Positions 25,922-34,276 of a stretch of DNA of 56,631 bases are shown here, one piece after another (the stretch's first letter is position 1; the number at the start of each line of letters is the position of its first letter). Made by a program: the position numbers and the translations under genes. A model generated the notes under the pieces. The model was not told where the DNA came from. It did not search any database and was given only the letters and a program-made list of their open reading frames with translations. This DNA is from Propionibacteriales bacterium (GTDB lineage: Bacteria; Actinomycetota; Actinomycetes; Propionibacteriales; Nocardioidaceae): the NCBI GenBank assembly GCA_026392415.1, contig JAPLCC010000055.1, positions 1 through 56,631 on the forward strand. The letters run 5' to 3'.

Positions 25922-27054
25922 TCGTCGAACTGATGAGCACCATGACCGCCACTGCGCCGACCGCGCCCGGCAAGCTCGGGGACGCGCTGGATCCTGCTGC
26001 GATCCAGCGCTACCTCGGCGAGCTGGACGCGTGGTTGCGGGCGCGTCGGTCCGAGCTCGACGAGCTCGACCGGGCGGCGCTCGACGCCGGTCGGGGAGCC
26101 GAGCTGACCGGTGACATGTCGCTGGCGCTCGCGTTGTGGAAGGCGACCTCGGATCGCTACCAGCTGGTCTTCGCGACGTGGGACGGCGGCCGCGTGCTGC
26201 AACAGGAGCGCGAACGCATCTCCGCGCTGATCTGGGGACGCCTCGACGGCGCGACCGAGCTGCCCGGCGGCCTCGCCGTGTCGCTGCCCGAAGCGGGACG
26301 CCTCTGCGACGCACTGACCGGACAGCTCCGCAGCCGCCTCGCGTTGGTGCCCGGGGCCGACGAGTCGGCCGCGCGGGTCCGCGAGCTGCGCGCCCAGGTC
26401 GAGCGGATCCGCGACCAGGTCGCGCTCGAACCGGCCACCCGGCGCGACGACGCCGTCAACACGCTCGCCGGACTCATGAGCCGGCTGCAGGAGATCACCG
26501 CGCGCGCCGAGCGCGGAGCTGACGTGGGCGGCCTGCTCGGGCCGCTGGAGGCCGAGGCCACCACCTTCGAACGCGACCTGATCGTCGGCAACGCCCGACG
26601 GCGCGACGCCCGCAGCCAGGTGCTCTCCGCTCGCGAGTTGCGCGCCGATCTCGAGGCCCGCGAAGCAGCGTTGGAGAAGCTGGCCGCCACCTGCGTCGCC
26701 ACCGTCGACCCTGCTCCGCGATACGCCGTCCCGGACGTGGAGCTGCTCGGTCCGGTGCCGGTCACGCCGGAGGAGATCGTCCCCTACCTGCAGCGTCTCG
26801 ACCGGGTCTCCCAGGCCTTCGAGGTCGTCCAGCACGCCTACTCCGATGCGCTCGAGGAGCACGTCCAGCTCAGCGCGCTGCTCGACGCGTACGTCGCGAA
26901 GGCGCGCGCCGCGGGCGTGGCCGACCACCCCGATCTCGTCGAGAGCGAGCGCTCTGCCCGCGCCGTCCTCGACCGTCGTCCCTCGCCGATGGCCGTCGCC
27001 CGGCAACTCGTCACGACCTATCAGACCTGGCTAGCCAAGGAGACCGCCTCATGA
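25918..27054 (+). CDS. Coiled-coil protein of the PknG operon
   Basis: 378 residues, almost entirely helical with heptad-rich stretches (YLGELDAWLRARRSELDELDRAAL, ARVRELRAQVERIRDQVAL, VLSARELRADLEAREAALEKLAATC). No signal peptide, membrane segment or catalytic motif; I do not recognise a named family. Both ends overlap neighbours (GTGA with glnH, ATGA with pknG), so it is made in step with them. A scaffold or adaptor role is plausible from composition and context only. The start is the GTG at 25918; an ATG at 25933 is an alternative. Confidence 0.82.
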   Translation: MIVELMSTMTATAPTAPGKLGDALDPAAIQRYLGELDAWLRARRSELDELDRAALDAGRGAELTGDMSLALALWKATSDRYQLVFATWDGGRVLQQERERISALIWGRLDGATELPGGLAVSLPEAGRLCDALTGQLRSRLALVPGADESAARVRELRAQVERIRDQVALEPATRRDDAVNTLAGLMSRLQEITARAERGADVGGLLGPLEAEATTFERDLIVGNARRRDARSQVLSARELRADLEAREAALEKLAATCVATVDPAPRYAVPDVELLGPVPVTPEEIVPYLQRLDRVSQAFEVVQHAYSDALEEHVQLSALLDAYVAKARAAGVADHPDLVESERSARAVLDRRPSPMAVARQLVTTYQTWLAKETAS

Positions 27055-29438
27055 GCGCAGGAGCCTGCACCCAACCCGGATGCACGGGCAGCATCGTCGA
27101 CGGCTACTGCGACGTGTGCGGCATGGCCGGTGCGGGTGGTGTGTCGACGCCGGCCGCCGCAGCGCCGTCGGCTGCGGCGGCTCCTTCGGGCCGCACCGCC
27201 GCCAACGGCGACGCCTGCCAGCAGTCCGGCTGCACCGGCAAGATCCTCGACGGCTACTGCGACGTGTGCGGGTCCCCGGCGGTGCCCGGTGCCCGGGTCG
27301 CCGAGGTCGCCGCACTTCACGAGTCCCAGCCCCTGTCCGGCCGCGAGAGCACGGCCGCGACTTCCGCCAGCCGCGTGCAGTCGGCCGCGATCGGTTCCAG
27401 GCGCGCAGGCTCCACCGGCAGCCTCGCCACCCGCCGTACCCGCACGGGGTCGCAGCGGATGCGGTCGGCCCGGCTCGGTGCCGGCCTCACCGTCGTACCT
27501 CCTGCGCCGCCGGTGGACGCTGCCAAGGCGATCATGGCCAACCCGCAGGTGCCCGAGGACAAGCGCAGCTGCTCCAAGTGCGGCAAGGCGGTCGGTCGGA
27601 GCATCGAGGGCACCCCTGGCCGGAGCGAGGGCTTCTGCCCGAACTGTGGTCAGCCGTTCTCGTTCACCCCCAAGCTCCAGCCCGGCGACCTCGTCGCCGG
27701 ACAGTACGAAGTGGCGGGCGCACTCGCGCACGGTGGCCTCGGCTGGATCTACCTCGCGCGCGACCGCAACGTCTCCAACCGGTGGGTCGTGCTCAAGGGC
27801 CTGCTCAACTCCGGCGACCCCGACGCGCTGGCGGCCGCGATCGCCGAGCAGCAGTTCCTTGCCCAGGTCGAGCACCCGTTGATCGTCGAGATCTACAACT
27901 TCGTGACCCACGAAGGCGCCGGCTACATCGTCATGGAGTACGTCGGCGGCAAGTCGCTCAAGCAGATCCTCAAGCAGCGCATGTCGGCCAACAACGGCGA
28001 CTACGACCCGCTGCCGGTCGACCAGGCGCTCGCCTACATCCTCGAGCTGCTCCCGGCGTTCCAGTACCTCCACGACCTCGGCCTGGTCTACTGCGACTTC
28101 AAGCCCGACAACATGATCCAGGTCGGCGACGCGATGAAGCTGATCGACCTCGGTGGTGTCCGCCGCGTCGACGACCAGGAGTCGGCGATCTACGGCACGG
28201 TCGGCTACCAGGCACCCGAGGTGGCCGAGGTGGGCCCGACGGTCGCCTCCGACATCTACACGATCGGGCGCACGCTCGTCGTCCTCACCATGGAGTTCCG
28301 CGGCTACCAGGGCACCTACCTGCACAGCCTGCCGCCCGTGGACGCCACCCCGCTGTTCCAGCAGTACGACTCGCTCTACCACTTGCTGGCCAAGTGCTGC
28401 GCGCCCGATCCGGCCGACCGGTTCGCCTCCGTCGACGAGCTGCGCACCCAGGTGCTCGGTGTGCTGCGCGAGGTCGTCGCCCGCCGCCGGCAGGGTACGG
28501 CGACCACCTCGGCGTCCTCGGTTCTCTTCGAGTCGCCGGCAACGGCTCGCCCGATCACGGAGTGGAGCCAGCTCCCCAAGCTGCGCGAGGACTCCACCGA
28601 CCCGCAGTACAGCTGGCTCACCACGATCAGCTCCGACGACCCGAAGCAGCGGCTCACCGACCTGCAGCAGGCGCCCGAGGACAGCGCCGAGGTGTGGCTG
28701 GCCCGCGCCCGCGCCGCACTGGACCTGGTCGACCCGACGAGTGCGAAGGCGCATGCGCAGGCCCTGCTCTCCGACGACCCGTGGGAGTGGCGGGCGCTGT
28801 GGATCGAGGGTCTCGCCGCCGTCCAGGCCGAGGACTGGGAGACGGCGAAGGCGTCGTTCAACGCGGTCTACCAGCAGGTTCCGGGCGAGCTCGCGCCCAA
28901 GCTCGCGCTGGCCTTCGCGTGTGAGCGCGGCGGGCTGCCCGAGGTGTCCGAGGGGCTCTACCAGGTGTGCGCGTCGACCGATGCCGCCTACGTCCCGCCC
29001 GCCGCGTTCGGCATGGCCCGCGTGCGGGCCGACCGCAAGGACACCGTCGGGGCGGTGGCCGCGCTCGACCTGGTGCCGACCACCAGCCGCGGCTACACCG
29101 AGAGCCGCCAGCAGCGCGCGGAGGTGCTGCTCTCGGGTGGCGCCCAGGACATCGCCGTGCTCGACCAGGCGATGCGCACCATCGAGACGTCCAGCGTCGA
29201 CGGGCAGACCCGTCAGCGGTTCACCGTCCGGATCCTCGGCGAGGCCCTGCCCGTCGTCTCCGGCGGGCCCGGGCTGCCGGCTGGAGCAAAGATCGGCTCC
29301 GTCGCAGCGACCGAGGCCGGTGTGCGTGACGGTCTCGAGAACGCCTTGCGTTCCCTGGCTCGTGACAGCATCGACCTCAAGGAGCGGGTCGCGCTGGTCA
29401 ACCAGGCCAACTCGGTCCGGAACTGGAGCCTCACGTGA
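27051..29438 (+). CDS. pknG: Serine/threonine protein kinase PknG
   Basis: 795 residues. Two N-terminal Cys4 modules (C6/C11/C20/C23 and C56/C61/C70/C73, both ending GYCDVCG) precede a linker with RMRSARLGAGL, then a rubredoxin-like Cys4 (C174/C177/C196/C199). The kinase domain follows: glycine loop AHGGLGWIYLARD, Lys249, catalytic Asp349 in YCDFKPDN, and DLG at 366-368. The C-terminus is a TPR-like helical domain. This matches mycobacterial PknG, which phosphorylates the FHA protein GarA to control 2-oxoglutarate/glutamate flux. The duplicated extra zinc modules are additional. ATG start overlaps the coiled-coil gene; the stop overlaps the PP2C gene. Confidence 0.97.
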   Translation: MSAGACTQPGCTGSIVDGYCDVCGMAGAGGVSTPAAAAPSAAAAPSGRTAANGDACQQSGCTGKILDGYCDVCGSPAVPGARVAEVAALHESQPLSGRESTAATSASRVQSAAIGSRRAGSTGSLATRRTRTGSQRMRSARLGAGLTVVPPAPPVDAAKAIMANPQVPEDKRSCSKCGKAVGRSIEGTPGRSEGFCPNCGQPFSFTPKLQPGDLVAGQYEVAGALAHGGLGWIYLARDRNVSNRWVVLKGLLNSGDPDALAAAIAEQQFLAQVEHPLIVEIYNFVTHEGAGYIVMEYVGGKSLKQILKQRMSANNGDYDPLPVDQALAYILELLPAFQYLHDLGLVYCDFKPDNMIQVGDAMKLIDLGGVRRVDDQESAIYGTVGYQAPEVAEVGPTVASDIYTIGRTLVVLTMEFRGYQGTYLHSLPPVDATPLFQQYDSLYHLLAKCCAPDPADRFASVDELRTQVLGVLREVVARRRQGTATTSASSVLFESPATARPITEWSQLPKLREDSTDPQYSWLTTISSDDPKQRLTDLQQAPEDSAEVWLARARAALDLVDPTSAKAHAQALLSDDPWEWRALWIEGLAAVQAEDWETAKASFNAVYQQVPGELAPKLALAFACERGGLPEVSEGLYQVCASTDAAYVPPAAFGMARVRADRKDTVGAVAALDLVPTTSRGYTESRQQRAEVLLSGGAQDIAVLDQAMRTIETSSVDGQTRQRFTVRILGEALPVVSGGPGLPAGAKIGSVAATEAGVRDGLENALRSLARDSIDLKERVALVNQANSVRNWSLT

Positions 29439-30574
29439 CCTGTCCCTCCTGCGGCGCCTCGGTCGCCGCCGGTGCGCGCTTCTGTGAGAGCTGTGGCGCC
29501 CAGCTCGGCCAGCCGGACGCCGTACCGGCTGCGGCTGTGACAGTCGAGGACCATCCCCTGGGTGATGCACCGATCAGCGCGCCGACGCGCAAGCCGGCGT
29601 CGGCGCTGCCGGATCCGCCGCCGGTCGGCCGTCGCCCCTGCGGCGAGTGCGGGGGAGACGTCGGACCCGACCTCTACTGCCTGGAGTGCGGCACGAAGGC
29701 GCCCAGCGAACGCGACCACTTCCGTGAGCAGCCGGCGTCGTGGGTGGCCGGGGTCTGCGACAAGGGAGTGGGCAAGTCCCGCAACGAGGACGCCATGGCG
29801 CTGCTCGCTGCACCCGAGCCCGGCTCCCGCGCTGTCCTCGTGGTGATGGACGGCGTCTCCAACTCCGTCGACTCCGACGTCGCGTCCCTGGCGGGCGCGC
29901 GCGCCGCCCGCGAGGTGTTGCGGATGCCCCTGCCGGCAGGCATGGGTACGACGCAGGGCCGCCAGGCAGCCGGTGCGAAGGTGCTGGCCGACGCCACCGC
30001 CGCCGCCAACACTGCCATCGTCGCCGTCACCGACCCCGACTCGCCCAACCCGGCTTCCGCGACCTTCTCCGCGGCGGTCCTCGAGGGACGCCAGGTCAGC
30101 TGGGCCAACATCGGCGACTCCCGCACGTACTGGATCCCCGACGCCGGCACGCCCCTGCAGCTGAGCATCGACGACTCGGTGGCCCAGGAACAGATGGCCG
30201 CAGGGACGCCCCGTGAAGTGGCGGAGACCGGCCCGCAGGCGCACGCGATCACGAAGTGGCTGGGCCGTGACTCGGAAGACTTCGTCCCGTCGGTCGGCAC
30301 CCTCGAGGTCATCGAGTCCGGCTGGTTGCTGGCCTGCTCCGACGGCCTCTGGAACTACTGCTCCACCCCCGAGGCGATGGCCGATCAGGTCCGTGCCGCA
30401 GCCACGTCCGATCCCGCTGCCCTCGCGCTCGCCCTCGTGGCGTTCGCGAACGCCTCCGGTGGACACGACAACATCACCGCAGCGCTGGCCCGGGTCGATC
30501 TCGGGCACAATGACCAGACCCCGACGCCCGCCGCCGCGCAGGGCACCCCAGGAGGAGAGCCGACCGATGGCTGA
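29435..30574 (+). CDS. PP2C-type protein phosphatase with two zinc ribbons
   Basis: 379 residues. Zinc ribbon 1 (CPSC...CESCG, C3/C6/C17/C20) and zinc ribbon 2 (CGEC...CLECG, C69/C72/C82/C85) are followed by a PP2C domain: GVGKSRNEDAMAL (metal-binding Glu-Asp at 118-119), VVMDGVS (Asp139), WANIGDSRTYWI, ACSDGLWNY and SGGHDNITAAL. It removes phosphate from Ser/Thr and is the natural counterpart of PknG encoded just upstream (GTGA overlap). No membrane segment, so it is cytosolic. The stop overlaps the VWA gene start by 8 bp. Confidence 0.95.
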   Translation: MTCPSCGASVAAGARFCESCGAQLGQPDAVPAAAVTVEDHPLGDAPISAPTRKPASALPDPPPVGRRPCGECGGDVGPDLYCLECGTKAPSERDHFREQPASWVAGVCDKGVGKSRNEDAMALLAAPEPGSRAVLVVMDGVSNSVDSDVASLAGARAAREVLRMPLPAGMGTTQGRQAAGAKVLADATAAANTAIVAVTDPDSPNPASATFSAAVLEGRQVSWANIGDSRTYWIPDAGTPLQLSIDDSVAQEQMAAGTPREVAETGPQAHAITKWLGRDSEDFVPSVGTLEVIESGWLLACSDGLWNYCSTPEAMADQVRAAATSDPAALALALVAFANASGGHDNITAALARVDLGHNDQTPTPAAAQGTPGGEPTDG

Positions 30575-31853
30575 GTTCACCGCCGCCGTCTACCAGAACG
30601 AGTTCCTCGCTGACGGGGGGACCGACGTCAACGCGATCGTCACCGTCACCTGCAAGGGGGCCGGAACGGCCGGCCAGGCCGGATCCGGCGCCGCCGGCGA
30701 GATCATCATCGTCGACACGTCGGGTTCCATGGGGCCGGCCACGATGGCCGGGGCCAAGGAAGCCGCCCAGGCTGCGCTCGCCGAGATCGTCGACGGCACC
30801 TGGTTCGCCGTGATCGCGGGTGCCGACCGCGCGATGCTCGCCTACCCGCAGGTCTCCAGCGGCCCGGGCATGACCCGGATGGATGCGAAGGCGCGCCAGG
30901 ACGCGGCGGACGCCATCGGCCGGTTCATCGGCAGTGGCGGTACGGCGATCAGCACCTGGCTCGACCTCGCCGGCCAGTTGTTCAACTCCGTTCCCGAGGT
31001 CACCCAGCGCCACGTCCTGCTCCTCACCGATGGCGAGAACCGGGAGCGTCCGGGCCGTCTCGACGAGGCGATCAACCGCGCGACCGGGTTCTTCCAGGCC
31101 GACTGTCGTGGTGCCGGCACCGACTGGCAGGTGGCCGAGATCCGTCGTATCGCCCAGGCCCTGCTCGGCACCGTCGACATCATTCCGCGGCCCGCGGAGA
31201 TGAAGGCCCAGTTCGAGGAGATCATGCGCAAGGCGATGGCCCGCGGCGTCGCGGACGCCAACCTGCGGGTCTGGACGCCGCAGGGTGCGCAGGTGCTGTT
31301 CGTGCGCCAGGTGTCGCCGACGGTCGAGGACCTCACGGCCCGTCGTACGCCGGTGAACCCGCTCACCGGCGACTACCCGACGGGTGCCTGGTCCGACGAG
31401 GCCCGCGACTACCACGTCGCGATCCGGGTGCCGGCCAAGGCGATCGGCCAGGAGCAGCTCGCTGCCCGCGTCCAGCTGGCACTGGGCGACGACGTCGTCA
31501 CGCAGGCACTGGTGAAGGCGACCTGGTCGAACAACTCCGAGCTCACCACCCGGATCGACCGGCAGGTCGCGCACTACACCGGCCAGGCCGAGCTGGCCGA
31601 CATGATCCAGGAGGGACTGGCCGCGAAGGCCGCCGGAGACGAGGCGACCGCGACCACGAAGCTCGGCCGTGCCGTCCAGCTCGCTGCCGAGACCGGCAAC
31701 GACGAGGCGACCAGCAAGCTCAAGAAGGTCGTCGACGTCGACAACGAGAAGGAAGGCACGGTCCGCCTGAAGCGGTCGGTCGAGAAGGCCGACGAGATGG
31801 CGCTCGACACCGCATCGACGAAGACCACACGGATCCGCAAGGAGCCCTCATGA
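30567..31853 (+). CDS. VWA domain-containing protein
   Basis: 428 residues. A VWA domain has a perfect MIDAS motif DTSGS at 50-54 (IIIVDTSGSMG), the conserved Thr in SGGTAISTWLD and LLTDGEN. A beta-sandwich region (LTARRTPVNPLTG, DYHVAIRVPAKAI) and a C-terminal helical tail (LADMIQEGLAAKAAGDEATATTKLG) follow. No signal peptide or membrane segment. VWA domains bind metal and partner proteins; a partner for the AAA+ ATPase or TelA in the same operon is plausible. The start ATG lies inside the PP2C 3' end; the stop overlaps the FHA gene in ATGA. Confidence 0.92.
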   Translation: MAEFTAAVYQNEFLADGGTDVNAIVTVTCKGAGTAGQAGSGAAGEIIIVDTSGSMGPATMAGAKEAAQAALAEIVDGTWFAVIAGADRAMLAYPQVSSGPGMTRMDAKARQDAADAIGRFIGSGGTAISTWLDLAGQLFNSVPEVTQRHVLLLTDGENRERPGRLDEAINRATGFFQADCRGAGTDWQVAEIRRIAQALLGTVDIIPRPAEMKAQFEEIMRKAMARGVADANLRVWTPQGAQVLFVRQVSPTVEDLTARRTPVNPLTGDYPTGAWSDEARDYHVAIRVPAKAIGQEQLAARVQLALGDDVVTQALVKATWSNNSELTTRIDRQVAHYTGQAELADMIQEGLAAKAAGDEATATTKLGRAVQLAAETGNDEATSKLKKVVDVDNEKEGTVRLKRSVEKADEMALDTASTKTTRIRKEPS

Positions 31854-32602
31854 GCACCTGCCCGTCCGGGCACGACTCGGCCTCCGACGACTACTGCGAC
31901 GTCTGTGGTCTGCCGATCCCGGCCACGGCCACGGCGGCGGCCCCGGACGTCGAGGAGGTCGCGCAGCAACCGTCTCGAGACGCGGCTCCAGCCGAACCCG
32001 CCGCAGCGGCGTGCCCCAATTGCCAGGCCAGCAATCCGCCGAACGCCCTGTTCTGCGAGGCCTGCGGCTACGACTTCACCACCGGCTCGATGCCGCGGCC
32101 GATCACGCCCTCCGTCCTCGACCTGGGCGTTCCGGCCGACCCCGACCCCGACCCCGCCCCCGAGCCGGCCGCTGCCGCGCCGCTGGCTCCGCCACTGAAG
32201 GACAGCTGGGTCGCCGAGATCTGGATCGACCCGGACTGGTACGCCGACCAGGAGTCGACGGACCCGCTGCCGTCTGCAGGGGTGCCGGTCGTGGTCCAGC
32301 TCAGGACGACGTCGATCCTCGTGGGCCGTACGTCGCGCAGCCGCGGCATCCACCCCGACATCGACCTCGTCGCCGACAACGGCATCAGCCGCCGGCACTG
32401 CCAGCTGACCACCGACGGCACTCGCTGGTGGGTCGAGGACCTCGGCTCGTCCAACGGCACCTACCTCGGATCCTCCATCGGGCGACTTCCCGAGGACCCG
32501 ATCCCGGCAGGGGAGAAGCGCGAGATCGGGCCGGACGGCCGGGTCTACCTCGGCGCCTGGACCCGCCTCGTCGTACGTAGGGCCACGCCCGGCGAATTCT
32601 GA
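31850..32602 (+). CDS. FHA-domain protein with zinc ribbons (possible PknG target)
   Basis: 250 residues. An N-terminal Cys/His cluster (C4, H8, C16, C19; CPSGH...YCDVCG, like the PknG modules) and a second zinc ribbon (C55/C58/C69/C72) precede a Pro/Ala/Asp linker and a C-terminal FHA domain: VGRTSRSRGIHPDIDL, SRRHCQL (180-186) and GSSNGTYL (199-206). FHA domains bind phosphothreonine. In mycobacteria the FHA protein GarA is the PknG substrate, so this protein may receive the signal here (inference). Residues 34-44 (VEEVAQQPSRD) come from an in-frame palindromic repeat. It is the last gene of the operon. Confidence 0.92.
   Translation: MSTCPSGHDSASDDYCDVCGLPIPATATAAAPDVEEVAQQPSRDAAPAEPAAAACPNCQASNPPNALFCEACGYDFTTGSMPRPITPSVLDLGVPADPDPDPAPEPAAAAPLAPPLKDSWVAEIWIDPDWYADQESTDPLPSAGVPVVVQLRTTSILVGRTSRSRGIHPDIDLVADNGISRRHCQLTTDGTRWWVEDLGSSNGTYLGSSIGRLPEDPIPAGEKREIGPDGRVYLGAWTRLVVRRATPGEF
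31949..31981. repeat. Palindromic repeat (gtcgaggaggt...gtctcgagac) in frame in the FHA gene
   Basis: 33 bp, one mismatch from the intergenic copy at 33510-33542. It encodes VEEVAQQPSRD between the two Cys clusters of the FHA protein. Confidence 0.88.
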
Positions 32603-32614
32603 GACCATCGCTGC

Positions 32615-33496
32615 ATGGCGATCACTGAGCAGGTCATCCTCATCACCGGCGGCGCCCGGGGCATCGGACTGGAGACCGCGAAGGCGCTGGCTGCTCGTGG
32701 CGCGAAGCTGGTGCTGACCGACCTCGACTCGCCTGCGCTCGAGGGGGCCGTTGCGGCGATCGGCGCAGACAACTGCGTCGGGATCGTCGCCGACGTCTGC
32801 AACCTGGGCGCGATGGAGGCCGCTGTCGCCACGGCGATCGAGAAGTTCGGTCGGATCGACGTGGTCCTGGCGAACGCCGGCATCGCGAGCTACGGGTCGG
32901 TGATGGCGATCGACCCGGCCGCCTTCCAGCGGACCCTCGACATCAACATCGTCGGTGTCTTCAACACGGCCCGTGCGTCGATCCCCGCACTGGAGCAGAG
33001 CAAGGGCTACCTGCTCGTTGTTTCGTCACTGGCCGCCTTCGCCGCGGCGCCGGGGCTGGCGGCGTACAACGCGAGCAAGGCCGGGGTCGAGCACTTCGCG
33101 AATGCGCTGCGACTCGAGGTGACGCACAAGGGCATCGGCGTGGGCTGTGCCCACATGTCGTGGATCGACACCCCCCTCGTGCAGGACGCGAAGGCCGACC
33201 TGCCGACCTTCCAGGAGCTGATCAGCAAGCTGCCGGCGCCACTCAACCGCACGACCGGCGTCGACGCGTGCGTGAAGGCCTTCGTCAAGGGCATCGACAA
33301 GCGCTCGCGTCACGTCTACTGCCCCGGCTGGGTGCGGGGCGTGGGCCTCAACCGCAATGTCGTGAACTCCGCTGTCGGCGCGATGCCGATCCTGCGTCTC
33401 GTGCCCGACATCCTGCCGCGGATGGACGCCGAGGTCCGGGCACTCGGTCGTTCGACCAGCGCCCGCAACATCGCCAACGACGAGCGCAAGAAGTAG
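32615..33496 (+). CDS. Short-chain dehydrogenase/reductase
   Basis: 293 residues with a classical SDR fold: cofactor motif TGGARGIG (near residue 11), VLANAGIAS, catalytic Ser in VVSSLAAF, and Tyr-x-x-x-Lys in AYNASKAG. The C-terminal tail of about 60 residues is basic and longer than the basic SDR core. Substrate unknown. It begins 12 bp after the FHA stop, close enough for read-through, but its function seems unrelated to the signalling operon. A palindromic repeat follows it. Confidence 0.92.
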   Translation: MAITEQVILITGGARGIGLETAKALAARGAKLVLTDLDSPALEGAVAAIGADNCVGIVADVCNLGAMEAAVATAIEKFGRIDVVLANAGIASYGSVMAIDPAAFQRTLDINIVGVFNTARASIPALEQSKGYLLVVSSLAAFAAAPGLAAYNASKAGVEHFANALRLEVTHKGIGVGCAHMSWIDTPLVQDAKADLPTFQELISKLPAPLNRTTGVDACVKAFVKGIDKRSRHVYCPGWVRGVGLNRNVVNSAVGAMPILRLVPDILPRMDAEVRALGRSTSARNIANDERKK

Positions 33497-33508
33497 CGAA
33501 CCGCCGTT

Positions 33509-33543
33509 GGTCGAGGAGGTTGCGCAGCAACCGTCTCGAGACC
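33509..33543. repeat. Palindromic repeat between convergent SDR and methyltransferase genes
   Basis: 35 bp with ends ggtcgag / ctcgagacc, 12 bp after the SDR stop and reaching the stop codon of the convergent methyltransferase gene. Nearly identical to the copy inside the FHA gene at 31949. As RNA it could act as a bidirectional terminator or stabiliser. Confidence 0.85.
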
Positions 33544-34112
33544 TAGCGGCGCGTCGCGATCAGCGCCGATGCGTCGGGCGCGACCATCACCTCGACGGTC
33601 GTGAACCGCTCGTCGGTCAGCCACTGCTCGCGCAGGGTGTCGACGCGGCCGCCGGTGATGGGCGGCCACATCTCGCAGGGCACGAAGTCGTCGAGGACCA
33701 CGATGCCGCTGGGTTCGACGAGGTCGGCGATCTTGTCGACCTGGACGGCCGAAGGGTCGCCCGAGTCGAGGAACAGCAGCGAGAACGGGCCCTTGTCCAT
33801 CAACGTGGACCAGTCCGCCGCGAGGACGTCGACCAGCGGGTCGTCGGTGAAGATCTCGGAGGCGGCCGCCGCGAGCTTCGGGTTGAGCTCGGCGGTCAGG
33901 ATCCGCGCCTTGTCGTTGCGTACGCCGGAGCGCAGCCACGCCGTACCGACACCGCAGCCCGTGCCGAACTCCGCCATCGTGCCCTCCCGGGTCGCCGCGA
34001 GGGCAGCCAACAGGCGGCCGGTCTCGTTGCGACAGAACGCCACGTAGCCGGCGCGTCGGCACACGTCGAAGGCGCGATTGACCACGTCGGGCAGGTCGGG
34101 GGGCGCGCTCAT
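33543..34112 (-). CDS. Class I SAM-dependent O-methyltransferase-like protein
   Basis: 189 residues with a Rossmann-fold methyltransferase: motif I MAEFGTGCGVGTAWL, the acidic end of strand 2 (ILTAELNPKLA), and LLFLDSGDPSAV with VVLDDFVP. It resembles the catechol O-methyltransferase-like family 3 proteins common in actinobacteria; the substrate is unknown. It is convergent with the SDR gene. Its stop codon touches the palindromic repeat. Confidence 0.85.
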   Translation of the reverse strand: MSAPPDLPDVVNRAFDVCRRAGYVAFCRNETGRLLAALAATREGTMAEFGTGCGVGTAWLRSGVRNDKARILTAELNPKLAAAASEIFTDDPLVDVLAADWSTLMDKGPFSLLFLDSGDPSAVQVDKIADLVEPSGIVVLDDFVPCEMWPPITGGRVDTLREQWLTDERFTTVEVMVAPDASALIATRR

Positions 34113-34192
34113 GCATCGAGTCTTGCATCCGGCGTCTCAGATGCTGTGACCCTGATCTCGCCATACGAACATGCCCGGATGGTGGAATCCGC

Positions 34193-34222
34193 CTGACAGC
34201 AGGCCGTCGTTCGTCGTAGGGT
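34193..34222 (+). promoter_or_regulatory. Promoter of the leuB leader transcript
   Basis: CTGACA (34193-34198) and TAGGGT (34217-34222) are separated by 18 bp. The predicted start of transcription is within a few bases of the leader-peptide ATG at 34232, so the leader would be translated with little or no 5' UTR. Confidence 0.65.
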
Positions 34223-34231
34223 TCTCCCATC

Positions 34232-34276
34232 ATGCGTGGCGCCCTTCTCGTAATCGGCTGCCGCGGCGAGGCCTGA
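34232..34276 (+). CDS. Leader peptide MRGALLVIGCRGEA (branched-chain attenuator)
   Basis: A 14-codon open frame ending in TGA. Four consecutive codons read Leu-Leu-Val-Ile, the three end products of the branched-chain pathway, which is the hallmark of ilv/leu attenuation leaders. It starts about 10 nt after a good promoter and runs into the first arm of an RNA hairpin at 34261. Ribosome stalling at the LLVI codons when the charged tRNAs are scarce would change the folding of the RNA before leuB. Confidence 0.82.
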   Translation: MRGALLVIGCRGEA

